The notes under the pieces were generated by a model, which was not told where the DNA came from, made no database searches, and saw nothing but the letters and a program-made list of their open reading frames with translations. Source: Acidobacteriota bacterium (GTDB lineage Bacteria > Acidobacteriota > Vicinamibacteria > Vicinamibacterales > UBA8438). Taken from it: DNA of 64,000 nt. Shown here in pieces: positions 39,456 through 49,118 of the stretch (the first letter of the stretch is position 1; each line of letters opens with the position of its first letter). The position numbers and the translations under genes were made by a program. Location of the stretch: contig JAPOVI010000070.1 in NCBI GenBank assembly GCA_026708265.1, forward strand, positions 1 to 64,000, given 5' to 3'.

Positions 39456-40925
39456 TCAACCGGCCACCCCGGCCGCACCCGTCGGCGCTACGTCTCCCGA
39501 TCGCCCCTCGCCCGCTGGCTCGGCTCCCCGAGCAGTTGCCTCGGTGCGGACGGGCTCAAACCGCAGCTTCTGCAGCCGAAGCCCGTCCGGAATTGACGTG
39601 GGGTAGGTACCCGTCAAACACGCTCGGCAGAAGCGCTCGGCCGGCCGCTGTGTCGCACCCTGCAGCCCTTGCAGGCTGAGGTAGGCGAGCGTGCTCGCGC
39701 CGATATACGCACAGACGTCGGCAGGCGCTCGCTCGGCCGCTACGAGCTCGTTCTGGTCGGCCATATCGATCCCGTAGAAGCACGGCGAGACGATCGGCGG
39801 CGAGGAGATCCTGATATGGACCTCGCGCGCTCCGGCCTCGAACAGCATCGTCACGATCTGCTTTGTTGTCGTCCCTCGAACGATCGAGTCGTCGACGACG
39901 ACGACCCGCTTGCCGGCAATGTCCGCCAGCGGGTTGAACTTCACCTTGATCCCGCGCTCGCGCAGCGCCTGGTCAGGCTGGATGAACGTGCGGCCAACGT
40001 AGCGATTCTTGATCAGACCCTCCGTGTATGGAATACCGGAGGCGCGCGCGAACCCGATTGCCGCAGGCGTTCCCGAGTCCGGGACGGCCATGACGAGGTC
40101 AGCATCAACCGGGGCCTCCTCAGCCAGCCGCTCTCCCATGCGAACCCGGGCACCGTGTAGCTCGACGCCGCCCAGCTCGCTGTCGGGGCGCGCGAAGTAG
40201 ATGTACTCGAAGATGCAAAGTGAGCCATCCCGGTTGGGCGCGTCGACCTGGAGCGAGCGACAGCCGCCCTCGTCGACGACGACACACTCGCCGGGCAGAA
40301 CCGTCCGTACCTCCTCCGCCCCGACGATGTCGAAGGCACACGACTCCGAGGCGATCAGCCAGTCGTCCTCGAGCTGTCCGATCGCGAGCGGGCGGATGCC
40401 AGCTGGATCGCGAAACCCAACGAGCTTTCCCTCGCTGAGCACAACTGCGGAGAAGGCGCCTTCGATGCGCTCCATCGTGCCGGCGACGGCCTCTTCGAGC
40501 GGGCAGTCGGCACGTGCGATCAGCGCTGCGATGACTTCCGTGTCCGAGGTCGACGCCAGCCGGGCGCCGGATGCGATCAGCTCATCCCGCAGCTCCTGGG
40601 TGTTCGTGAGATTGCCGTTGTGACCCAGCACGACGGTTCGGCTTGGCCCGTGCTGCACAATCGGCTGCGCGTTGGCCCAGTGCGTGGAGCCGGTGGTCGA
40701 GTACCGCGTGTGGCCGATCGCAGCCTGCCCGCCAAGACCTCGCAGCCTCTCCTCCGAGAAGACCTGCGTCACGAGCCCCATGTCCCGCAGCGTGACGACG
40801 CGCTCGTCATCCGAGACCGCAATGCCAGCCGACTCCTGACCTCGATGCTGGAGCGCAAACAGGCCGAAATACGTCAGCCGTGCAACGTCCCTTGCCGGCG
40901 CGTAGATGCCGAAGACACCGCACAT
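39456..40925 (-). CDS. purF: Amidophosphoribosyltransferase
   Basis: MCGVFGIYAPARDVARLTYFGLFALQHRGQESAGIAV; KNRYVGRTFIQPDQALRERGIKVKFNPL; KRVVVVDDSIVRGTTTKQIV. Confidence 0.97.
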   Translation of the reverse strand: MCGVFGIYAPARDVARLTYFGLFALQHRGQESAGIAVSDDERVVTLRDMGLVTQVFSEERLRGLGGQAAIGHTRYSTTGSTHWANAQPIVQHGPSRTVVLGHNGNLTNTQELRDELIASGARLASTSDTEVIAALIARADCPLEEAVAGTMERIEGAFSAVVLSEGKLVGFRDPAGIRPLAIGQLEDDWLIASESCAFDIVGAEEVRTVLPGECVVVDEGGCRSLQVDAPNRDGSLCIFEYIYFARPDSELGGVELHGARVRMGERLAEEAPVDADLVMAVPDSGTPAAIGFARASGIPYTEGLIKNRYVGRTFIQPDQALRERGIKVKFNPLADIAGKRVVVVDDSIVRGTTTKQIVTMLFEAGAREVHIRISSPPIVSPCFYGIDMADQNELVAAERAPADVCAYIGASTLAYLSLQGLQGATQRPAERFCRACLTGTYPTSIPDGLRLQKLRFEPVRTEATARGAEPAGEGRSGDVAPTGAAGVAG

Positions 40926-40926
40926 C

Positions 40927-43104
40927 TCACGCTTCTCCGAGCGCGCGCTCGAGACCGCCCCCGTAGGCGTGCTCGAGCTCTGCGAGCTGAATGCCAAACA
41001 GCGACTCGCCGGCGACGACGCCGACCGCGCGAACCGGTACGCCACTGCCCGTGACCCGGCCGACGCGGCTCGGAGAGCACGCCACGACAGCCTGACCGCC
41101 GCCCTCGCCGAACAGCTCCTCGGCGTCCCAGCCAAGGTCGAGCTCGACGCCAACACGCGAGTGCAGCGCGCTCTCCACGAGCGCGGTCGCCAGTCCGCCC
41201 ACACCCGCATCATGGCTGTGCGACAGCTCGGGAGCAAGCGACGAGAGCGTCCGCACGAGCTTCGCCTCAGCCACGAGGTCCGGCCAGGCGATCGCACCGG
41301 CCTGACCGTCGAGGAACAGCGTCTCGTACTGCGAGCCGTCGAGCCGAAGCATCGGGTTGCCGACACTCAGCACGACATCGCCCTCCTGCCACTTCGCGGG
41401 CACAGACCGCACATCCTCGATGAGACCCACGCAGCCAACCACCGGCGTGGGATGGATGGCACTGCCATCGGTCTCGTTGTACAGCGAGACGTTGCCAGAG
41501 ACGATCGGGATACCGAGAGCCTCGCAGGCGAGCGCCATTCCCTCGATCGTCTGCGCGAGCTCCCAGGCGATCTCGGGCTTCTCGGGGTTGCCGAAGTTGA
41601 GGCAGTTCGTGAACGCGAGCGGCTCCCCCCCTGCGCAGGCTGCGTTTCGCGCGGCCTCCATGACCGCAAGAGCCCCGCCGGCCTGCGGGCCGAGCGCGGC
41701 GAGCCGGCCGGCGCCATCCAGCGAGAGCGCAAGGCCCTTGTAGCCTGGACGGAGCCGCAGCACCGCAGCATCCAGGCCGGGCCGACGCGCTGTCCGTGAC
41801 TGCACGAGCTGGTCGTACTGGCGATAGACCCAGGCGCGGCTCGCGACGTTCGCGGAGGCGAGCACACCAAGCAGCTCGTCGGGTGTGGCCGTCCGCGGCT
41901 CGCGCGGGCGGGGCGACGGGATCTCCCGCTCGCGCGTCTCGACGCGATAGCGAGGTGCCTGTGCCAAGAACTGCGCGGGAATCGCTCCGACCTCCTGTCC
42001 ACGAAAGAAGCAGCGCAGAACACCGGTGTCGGTCACCGTGCCGATGACCGCGTGGTGGAGATCCCACTTCTCGCAGGCTGCGGCGACCTCATCGATCGAC
42101 CCCGGCTCGACGACAGCCACCATCCGCTCCTGGCTCTCGGAGATCATGATCTCCGCAGCGCTCATTCCCGGCTCGCGCAGCGGCACGCGGTCGAGGTGAA
42201 CGTCGATGCCCGCACCACTTCTCGCTGCCATCTCGGAGATCGAGGACGCAAGGCCGGCAGCACCGAGATCCTGCAGTGACGCGACAAGGCCTCCCTCGAC
42301 GAGCTCGAGGCTTGCCTCGATGAGCTTCTTGCCCGTGAACGGATCGCCGATCTGAACGGACGGGCGCTTGTCGAGGTTGTCGTCAGAGAGCTCCTGGCTC
42401 GCGAGCACGCTCGCCCCGCCAATGCCGTCACGCCCGGTCGAGGCGCCATAGAGGACGATGCGGTTCCCGACGCCGGCCGCCTGCGAGCGGGTCAGCCTCT
42501 CCTCCGGCAGGAGCCCGACGCACATCGCGTTCACAAGGCAGTTCTCGCGGTAGGCCTCGTCGAACACGCATTCCCCACCGACCGTGGGAACACCCACGCA
42601 GTTCCCGTAGTTTCCGATTCCAGCGACGGCGTTGCTGAACAGCCAGCGCTGGTGCGGCTCCGTCAACTCGCCGAAGCACAGCGAATCGAGCAGTGCCACT
42701 GGTCGGGCGCCCATCGCGACGATGTCCCGCAGAATCCCGCCGGCACCGGTCGCCGCCCCCTGGAATGGCTCGACGGCGCTCGGATGATTGTGGCTCTCCA
42801 CCTTGAACGCGACCGCCAAGCCGTCTCCCACTGAGACAACGCCAGCGTTCTCGCCAGGACCCTGGAGCACGTGAGGGCCCTCGGAGGGAAACCGCCTTAA
42901 GAGCAGCGCGGAGTGCTTGTAGCCGCAGTGCTCAGACCAGAGCAGGGAGAACACTGCGAGCTCGAAGTCGTTGGGCTCGCGCCCGAGCAACCCACCGATC
43001 CGCTCGAACTCCGCGTCTGTGAGACCGAGCGCGTGAGGCAGCGTCAGGTTCGTGTCCTGCGCGCAGGCCGTCTCCCGTGAGTGGGTTTCCGCGACCGAGG
43101 TCAA
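40927..43104 (-). CDS. purL: Phosphoribosylformylglycinamidine synthase subunit
   Basis: LLWSEHCGYKHSALLLRRFPSEGPHVLQGPGENAGVV; FKVESHNHPSAVEPFQGAATGAGGILRDI; PVVGCVGLIEDV. Confidence 0.96.
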   Translation of the reverse strand: MTSVAETHSRETACAQDTNLTLPHALGLTDAEFERIGGLLGREPNDFELAVFSLLWSEHCGYKHSALLLRRFPSEGPHVLQGPGENAGVVSVGDGLAVAFKVESHNHPSAVEPFQGAATGAGGILRDIVAMGARPVALLDSLCFGELTEPHQRWLFSNAVAGIGNYGNCVGVPTVGGECVFDEAYRENCLVNAMCVGLLPEERLTRSQAAGVGNRIVLYGASTGRDGIGGASVLASQELSDDNLDKRPSVQIGDPFTGKKLIEASLELVEGGLVASLQDLGAAGLASSISEMAARSGAGIDVHLDRVPLREPGMSAAEIMISESQERMVAVVEPGSIDEVAAACEKWDLHHAVIGTVTDTGVLRCFFRGQEVGAIPAQFLAQAPRYRVETREREIPSPRPREPRTATPDELLGVLASANVASRAWVYRQYDQLVQSRTARRPGLDAAVLRLRPGYKGLALSLDGAGRLAALGPQAGGALAVMEAARNAACAGGEPLAFTNCLNFGNPEKPEIAWELAQTIEGMALACEALGIPIVSGNVSLYNETDGSAIHPTPVVGCVGLIEDVRSVPAKWQEGDVVLSVGNPMLRLDGSQYETLFLDGQAGAIAWPDLVAEAKLVRTLSSLAPELSHSHDAGVGGLATALVESALHSRVGVELDLGWDAEELFGEGGGQAVVACSPSRVGRVTGSGVPVRAVGVVAGESLFGIQLAELEHAYGGGLERALGEA

Positions 43105-43191
43105 GGAGAGGAAGTCACTCTAGATGGTGTCACCGCTGGAGCCCGCCGGAAGTTCCAGGCCAGCCTCCACCCGCAGGATAGCCTCTCGCTG

Positions 43192-44127
43192 GTGGCGCGA
43201 AGCTACCCGGTGGTGCTGCTTGCCTTCGCGGCTCTCTGGGGCGCGAACTTCGCGCTCATCAAGCTTGCCGTGGACGAGGTTGAGCCCACGACGATGGGTA
43301 CTGCCAGGCTTCTCCTCGCCGCGCTCGCGCTGCTGCCGTTCGTCGTGTTGCGGTTCGGTGTCCGCACAATGGTCGCGCAGCTTCGGCGAATCGGCTGGCG
43401 CATCTTCGTTGTCGCCTTCTTCAACCACGCTCTCGCCTTCGTGCTGATCGCGTGGGGTGAGAAGCACATCGACTCCAGCGTTGCCGCAATTGCAAACGCA
43501 ACAATGCCGCTGTTCGTGGCGCTGATCGCGATCAAGGTACGCGAGAGCGAGCGGGCAACGGGTCTCAGGATGCTGGGGATCATCGTCGGCCTCGGCGGCG
43601 TTGCGGTGCTCGCGGGTTTCGACCTCGCGGTGAGCATGATGGCGATCCTCGGGACGCTCGCCGTCGTCGTAGCGGCACTCTCTACGCGATCGGCGTGCTC
43701 TACACGCAAGAGCGCTACGACGACACGCCCGCGCTGATACTCGCGACGGTCTCGACGGCGGCCGGCGGTCTCATCCTCCTGCCCTTTGCCAACTGGCAGG
43801 CGCCGGACGCCATGCCGAGCTTTCGAGCCTGGGGGGTCGATTCTCGCGCTCGGACTCGCCGGAACGGGGCTTGCAGCGATCATCTACTACTCCATGCTCA
43901 GCCGGTTCGGCTCGCTGCGCACGGGGTTCGTGACCTACCTGCTCCCCGTCGCAGCGCTGATCTACGGTGTCCTGCTCCTTGACGAGCCACTTGCGTGGAG
44001 CGCCCTCGTCGGGCTGGTGCTCATCCTCCTCGGCGTCGCGCTCGGTTCCGATCTCGTGGCGCTCCGACGGCAGGCGGCAATCCCAATCAGCCCTTCCGCC
44101 AAGCCGAGCGACCCGCGCCAGAGGTGA
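43192..44127 (+). pseudogene. EamA/DMT-family transporter with compensating frameshifts near 43680 and 43830
   Basis: VVLLAFAALWGANFALIKLAVDE...LAVVVAAL / LYAIGVLYTQERYDDTPALILATVSTAAGGLILLP / GSILALGLAGTGLAAIIYYSMLSRFGSLRTGFVTYLLPVAALIYGVLLLDE; second shift lies at a G6 run. Confidence 0.8.
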
Positions 44128-44298
44128 GCGCATTCGAGCGGAGAAAGGCTCCGGCGAGCGCGATGCCTTTGCCTACGGGGTCGTTTCATGACGACAGCAG
44201 CAGAGGCCAGCCGAGTCGAGGAACCGGCGAGTACCCTTCCGCCGTGCCGCTCGCAGGCCAAAGCGCTCTGAGCCAGGCGCCCGAGGCGGCCCCGCCCG

Positions 44299-45033
44299 TT
44301 GCCTCACAGATCGGGAACACAGGCCCGGCATCCGGGCGCGGCTGTGGCGCCTGAGCCATCGCGCATGCGACTGCCCCGCGCGGAGGCGCACGATCTCGAG
44401 TTCCTCCCCGAGCTCGCCGCCGATCCGGACACCGAGCCGTTCCTCGCGCCGATCTCAGCGCAGACGCCCGAGGAGTTCGCCGAGGAGATCGACCGCGCAG
44501 GACGCGAGCCCCGGCACTACGGCCGGCTGATCATCGAGCGTGACCTCGTCGGGTCGGCCGAACGGATGGGCTCGGTCGCGTACGAGGTGGCGAATCGCAG
44601 GAGCCGCATCGCCTACGTCTACGAGCTCGCGGCCGCTTCCCGCTACCGCGGCCGCGGTAGCGGGGTGGAGGCAGCGTGGCTCCTCGTCCGCTTCCTGATC
44701 GAGGAGCTTGGCTACCACCGAATTCAGGTCGAGATCTACGCGTTCAACGAGCGGGCCATCCGCGTCGCCGAGCGCGCCGGCTTCATCCGCGAGGGGCTCA
44801 AGCGCAAGGCGTATTGGCGCAACGAGACGTGGATCGACAGGGTGATGCTCGGAATCGTCGCCGAGGACATCGACCGTTTGATCGTCGCTCGTCCTCGCAT
44901 CACATCGCGGCCGAGTAGCGCTGTCCGGGTGGCTGCGGCCGTCTCTCCGGCAGCGGCCGGTGGCCGTGAACCCACGGCTCCCGGACTGTGCAAGCCGAGT
45001 TTGGCGCGGTGGGTTGTGACTGTGGCCGTGTGA
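44299..45033 (+). CDS. GNAT-family N-acetyltransferase
   Basis: VYELAAASRYRGRGSGVEAAWLLVRFLIEELGYHRIQVEIYAFNERAIRVAERAGFIREGLKRKAYWRNETWIDRVMLGI. Confidence 0.82.
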   Translation: MPHRSGTQARHPGAAVAPEPSRMRLPRAEAHDLEFLPELAADPDTEPFLAPISAQTPEEFAEEIDRAGREPRHYGRLIIERDLVGSAERMGSVAYEVANRRSRIAYVYELAAASRYRGRGSGVEAAWLLVRFLIEELGYHRIQVEIYAFNERAIRVAERAGFIREGLKRKAYWRNETWIDRVMLGIVAEDIDRLIVARPRITSRPSSAVRVAAAVSPAAAGGREPTAPGLCKPSLARWVVTVAV

Positions 45034-45097
45034 GTGGCAGTCACCCTACGGCTTCCCGGCTGCGTAAGCCGCGCGGGCCGCTCAGCCGCCGCAAAGG

Positions 45098-45191
45098 GCA
45101 GCCCGCCCCCACCCACCACCCGAGGGAGGGTAGCCCAGAAAAACGCACGGCTTTCACACGATCTGTCACGGGAGTGTCACGAGACTGAGCC
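45098..45191 (-). repeat. Intergenic phased-repeat module, copy 11
   Basis: Reverse complement: CGTGACACTCC CGTGACAGAT CGTGTGAAAGC CGTGCGTTTTTCT GGGCTACCCTCCCTCGGGTGGTGGGTGGGGGCGGG. Confidence 0.85.
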
Positions 45192-45699
45192 AATTCTGCG
45201 CGCCCGCTCTCGGACCGCTTTGCGCGGCCGCGCCCACCGGCGGGAGAGAGGCCGGAGCAGGCTCGAGGCTGTGGAGAACCTGACGGCCCTGAACCGCCCG
45301 TGCCGTCTCGCGGGAGCGCAGGCCGCTGCAACAGCGGAGATCGCGCCGTGTTGGAGACCGTGCTGTGTTGATCCCACCGCCTGTGCCGCTCGGCGGGAGC
45401 ACAGAGACCGGCGAAACGCCGGCGGCGCTCCCTGCGTGGCACCGTGGGCCACCCTCGACGAGGGCTCGTGGTTGCCCTTGGAGAGGGCAGCCGCGTGCAC
45501 CCGGCAGGCACGCTCAGGCTGTGCGCAACACACATTCGCGCTCACCGACCTGCCGCGGCGCCTATCAACTCCGCACGCATGCTCCACGGGCACACGGCAC
45601 GGCGGCTTGCGCGCAGCGTAAGCGCTGCGCCCGCCGAGATCGTCCGGAGCCATCAGGGGCCGTCGTGCCGAGCCGCCCGGCTGCGCGACCCGGCGCCCG

Positions 45700-46300
45700 T
45701 CAGCCGGTCTCGGCGTCGGCAAACCGGCTCGGCAGGAACGCCTCGAGCGACACCGGCAGATCCGACCGGCCGGACGCGATGAGATCGGCCACGATCCGAG
45801 CGGTGGCCGGCGCAAGATGGATTCCCTTCGTGCCGTGCCCTGTTGCGACGTAGGCTCCCTCGAGCCCTGGGACGGGCCCGATCAGAGGCATGCGGTCTGC
45901 GCAGAGCGGGCGGAAGCCGGCGAGGTGGGCGAGCACATCAGCCCGCTCGAGCGCGGGCATGACGCGCGTTGCCTGGAAGATGATGAGCTCCCGGCTCGCC
46001 TCGCGCGGCACGCCGTCGAACTCGGGAGGCGGGGGGTTCAGCGGGTCGAACACGTGGGCGGTATCGACGTCCGCGCCCGTCATGCTGACGCCGCCGATGC
46101 TCCCAACCAGCAGGATGCCGTCGCGCCGCGGCAGGATCGGGCCGTGCCGCGCGGTGAGGATGAAGATCTTCAACGGCTCGCCTGGAAGGCGCATCTGCAG
46201 CACCTCGCCGTGGTACGGGCGCACCGGAACGGGAAACCCCAGCCACTCACCCGCCGCGTACGCCCAGGCGCCGCTTGCCACGACGACCCGCTCGCAAGCG
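45700..46300 (-). pseudogene. C-terminal fragment of FAD-dependent amine/glycine oxidase; its 5' part is lost at a junction near 46300
   Basis: ACERVVVASGAWAYAAGEWLGFPVPVRPYHGEVLQMRLPGEPLKIFILTARHGPILPRRDGILLVGSIGG...FRPLCADRMPLIGPVPGLEGAYVATGHGTKGIHLAPATARIVADLI. Confidence 0.85.
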
Positions 46301-46457
46301 ATCTCACCGCCGCGAGCAGGACCCCGGCCGCGAGCGATCCCCAGGTCGGACGCGCGAACGCGATGGTGGCCGCCGCCGCCCCGAAGCCGAGCGCCACGCG
46401 CAGGCGCGCGATCCGGAACAGCCGGCGCAGCCGCGGGTTCGCGTCGAGGTCAAGCAT
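46300..46457 (-). pseudogene. N-terminal fragment of a membrane protein (isoprenylcysteine carboxylmethyltransferase-like), truncated at the junction
   Basis: MLDLDANPRLRRLFRIARLRVALGFGAAAATIAFARPTWGSLAAGVLLAAVGE, then runs into oxidase sequence. Confidence 0.55.
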
Positions 46458-47511
46458 CGTCCGGCATGCTCCGCAGCCGACGGTCGACCGCCGCCGTGAC
46501 GTCTTCGACCGCGATCTCGTCGAGACAGCGCGCCGCACTGCGGCACGCGCGCACCATGCGACCGGCGGCCCCCGCGCCGCGGTCGTGCGCCGGACGGCAG
46601 CGGCACGCCGCGAACCGCGACACGACGACGTCGTCGGGCGACCATGGGCCGTTGCGCGCCGGATCGCTCGGGCCGTAGAGCCCGACCACCGGCGTCCCCA
46701 CCGCGGCCGCGACGTGCAGCGGACCGGTATCGCCGGAGACCATGACGGCAGCGGCCCGGGTCAGCGCGACGAGGTCCCGCAGGCGGGTGGGCGGCGCTGC
46801 CTCCGCGGCGCCGTCCGACGCAGCAACCACCGCCTCCGCCCGCTCCTCCTCCCCCGGTCCCCACAGCACGGCCGACGGCAGCCGGTGGGCGCGCCGCAAC
46901 CAGGATGCGACGGCTCCGTACCGCTCCGCCGGCCAGCACTTGCTCGCCCAGGCGGAGCTCGGATTGAGCAGCGCGAAGCGGCCGCTCCCGGCGCCGAGGC
47001 CGAGCCGGACGCGTGTCCGGGCCGGCGCCTCGGACGGCGCGGACTGCAGCGGAAACGTCCAGGCTCCGCCGTCCACGCCCAGGGGGGCCAGCAAGCCCAG
47101 ATTGCGCTCGACGACGTGCGTCGGGCGGCCGGGATCGGCCCGCTCGGTGTACAGCCACCGCGCCCAGCGCTCGCGCAAGTGGGGCGTCGCGAAGCCGACG
47201 ACGCGGGCGGCGCCGCTGCAGCGCGCCACGAGCGAGGACTTCCCGAGGCCCTGCGCGTCGAGCGCCACGTCGTAGCTCCGCCCGCGGAGCGTGCGGCAGC
47301 ATTCGGCGAGGGCGCGCAGGGCGGGGCGGCTGCGGGTACGGAGGACGACCACGCGGTCGAGCACCGGCACCAGGGCGAGCAGGTCGGCGCTCCGCTCGTC
47401 GACCACCCAGTCGATCACGCCGTCGGGGAACGCGCGCCGGAGGGCCGCCGCCAGCGGCAGCGTGTGGACCACGTCGCCGAGGGCGCTGAGCCGCACGATC
47501 AGCAGGCGCAT
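46450..47511 (-). CDS. Glycosyltransferase family 9 (LPS heptosyltransferase)
   Basis: MRLLIVRLSALGDVVHTLPLAAALRRAFPDGVIDWVVDERSADLL; ALTRAAAVMVSGDTGPLHVAAAVGTPVVGLYGPSDPARNGPW. Confidence 0.93.
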   Translation of the reverse strand: MRLLIVRLSALGDVVHTLPLAAALRRAFPDGVIDWVVDERSADLLALVPVLDRVVVLRTRSRPALRALAECCRTLRGRSYDVALDAQGLGKSSLVARCSGAARVVGFATPHLRERWARWLYTERADPGRPTHVVERNLGLLAPLGVDGGAWTFPLQSAPSEAPARTRVRLGLGAGSGRFALLNPSSAWASKCWPAERYGAVASWLRRAHRLPSAVLWGPGEEERAEAVVAASDGAAEAAPPTRLRDLVALTRAAAVMVSGDTGPLHVAAAVGTPVVGLYGPSDPARNGPWSPDDVVVSRFAACRCRPAHDRGAGAAGRMVRACRSAARCLDEIAVEDVTAAVDRRLRSMPDDA

Positions 47512-47518
47512 CGCGGCC

Positions 47519-48016
47519 TTACTCCCGGCGGCCGATCCGCTCGACCAGATCGCGGGTGGAGTGCTCCTTCGGGTCGCCGACGATGGCGACGCGCCCGCCG
47601 TAGGACTCCACCACGGAACGCTCCGGCACGGTTTCCGCGGTGTAGTCGGTCCCCTTGCAGTGCACGTCCGGCCGGAGCGCCCGCAGCAGTCCCGCCACGG
47701 TGGGCGTCGTGAACACCACCACGTAGTCGACAACGCCGAGCGCCGCGACGATCTCCGCCCGCTCGGCCGCCGCCTGCACGGGCCGGCCGGCTCCCTTGAG
47801 CGCCGCCACCGTCGCATCGTCGTTGACGGCCACGATCAGCCGGTCGGCCTCCGCCGCGGAGCCCCGCAGATAGCGGACGTGGCCGACGTGCAGCAGGTCG
47901 AAGCAGCCGTTGGCCAGCGCCACCGTGCGGCCGGCGGCGCGGTCCGCGGCGACCAGCGCGCGCAGCCGATCCTCCGTGACGACCACGCCGCAGCGCTCAG
48001 GCACGCCCGTCCACAT
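47519..48016 (-). CDS. rfaE2: D-glycero-beta-D-manno-heptose 1-phosphate adenylyltransferase
   Basis: [58 protein letters not shown]. Confidence 0.93.
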   Translation of the reverse strand: MWTGVPERCGVVVTEDRLRALVAADRAAGRTVALANGCFDLLHVGHVRYLRGSAAEADRLIVAVNDDATVAALKGAGRPVQAAAERAEIVAALGVVDYVVVFTTPTVAGLLRALRPDVHCKGTDYTAETVPERSVVESYGGRVAIVGDPKEHSTRDLVERIGRRE

Positions 48017-49085
48017 CCGCCCGCGCCGCGCCGTCGCAGAGGTCCGCCCGCACCGCGGCGGTCAGCTCGCTTGCCGCGACCGCCGCCGTCCCCCGCTTCG
48101 TCACCGCCACCCCGCCGGCGTAGTTGGCCAACCGGGCGGCGTCGGCCAGCGAGGCCCCGGCAGCGAGAGCGAGGGTCATGGCGGCGATGACGGTGTCTCC
48201 GGCCCCGGTCACGTCGGCCACCTCGTCGCTGCCGAAGATCGGGATGTGCACGGTTGGGCGCCGCGGCGCGAAGACGGCCATCCCCCGGCTCCCCCGCGTC
48301 ACGACGACCCCCTTCGCGCGCGTCCGCCGCAGGACCTCCCGTCCCGCGCGCTCCAGACGCTCCGGACCGTCCCCGATCGCGGTGCCCAGCGCCTGCTCCA
48401 CCTCGGACTCGTTCGGGGTGCAGGCCGTGCACCCGCGGTAGGCCAGCAGGTCGTGGCGCGAGTCGACCAGGACGGGCGGCGCCGGCCGCCGCCGCGCGAG
48501 CGAAGCCTGCAGGGCCGAGACCAGGGCGGGGGTCACCGCACCGTGTCCGTAGTCCGAGATCAGCACGGCGTGGCAGTCGGCGGCGGCGGCGATGGCGGCG
48601 CGCTCGAACGCGTCGCGGACCGCCGGGTCCGCCACGCCCGGCCCCTCCCGGTCGACCCGGACCACCTGCCGGTAGACCCCGTGCACGCCGCCGGCCAGCA
48701 CCCGGGTCTTGACGGGCGACCGGTAGGCGCGGGGCCGGACGACGTGCGACACGTCCACCCGAGGCCCGAGCCCGCGCTCCAGGCGGCGGTCGGCGTCGCC
48801 GCGCCCGACCAGAGCGACGAGGCAGGCCGCGCCGCCGAGCGACGCGACGTTGCGCGCGGCGTTGCCGGCCCCCCCGGGGGCTATGGCCGTCCGGTCGTGG
48901 GCCAGGATCAGGACGGGCGCTTCGCGCGATACCCGCGACACCCGCCCGTAGACGAACTCGTCGGCGATGACGTCACCGATGACCGCCGCCCGCACGTTCG
49001 GGAACCGCCCGACGAGGTCGGCGAGCCGCGGACCCCGGCCGTGCGCGTCGTCGCGAACGCCCGGGATCACGGCCGCTCGCACCAT
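47997..49085 (-). CDS. rfaE1: D-glycero-beta-D-manno-heptose-7-phosphate kinase
   Basis: [78 protein letters not shown]. Confidence 0.92.
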   Translation of the reverse strand: MVRAAVIPGVRDDAHGRGPRLADLVGRFPNVRAAVIGDVIADEFVYGRVSRVSREAPVLILAHDRTAIAPGGAGNAARNVASLGGAACLVALVGRGDADRRLERGLGPRVDVSHVVRPRAYRSPVKTRVLAGGVHGVYRQVVRVDREGPGVADPAVRDAFERAAIAAAADCHAVLISDYGHGAVTPALVSALQASLARRRPAPPVLVDSRHDLLAYRGCTACTPNESEVEQALGTAIGDGPERLERAGREVLRRTRAKGVVVTRGSRGMAVFAPRRPTVHIPIFGSDEVADVTGAGDTVIAAMTLALAAGASLADAARLANYAGGVAVTKRGTAAVAASELTAAVRADLCDGAARADVDGRA

Positions 49086-49118
49086 CGAATCGCGGGGTCG
49101 GGCATCGGTGGCCGCAGT

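Noticed and set aside
43081-44127. Programmed frameshifting in the EamA transporter
   Set aside because: Two compensating shifts, one at a G6 homopolymer; better explained by indel errors than by programmed recoding.
1-45200. CRISPR array interpretation of the recurring ~90-bp element
   Set aside because: Copies are kilobases apart, in both orientations, with no regular spacer structure or cas genes.
1-45200. Small ORFs encoding (C)ALLGYPPPGGGW-type peptides over module copies
   Set aside because: Peptides arise from the nucleotide repeat; frame is not maintained and no consistent start, RBS or stop is shared.
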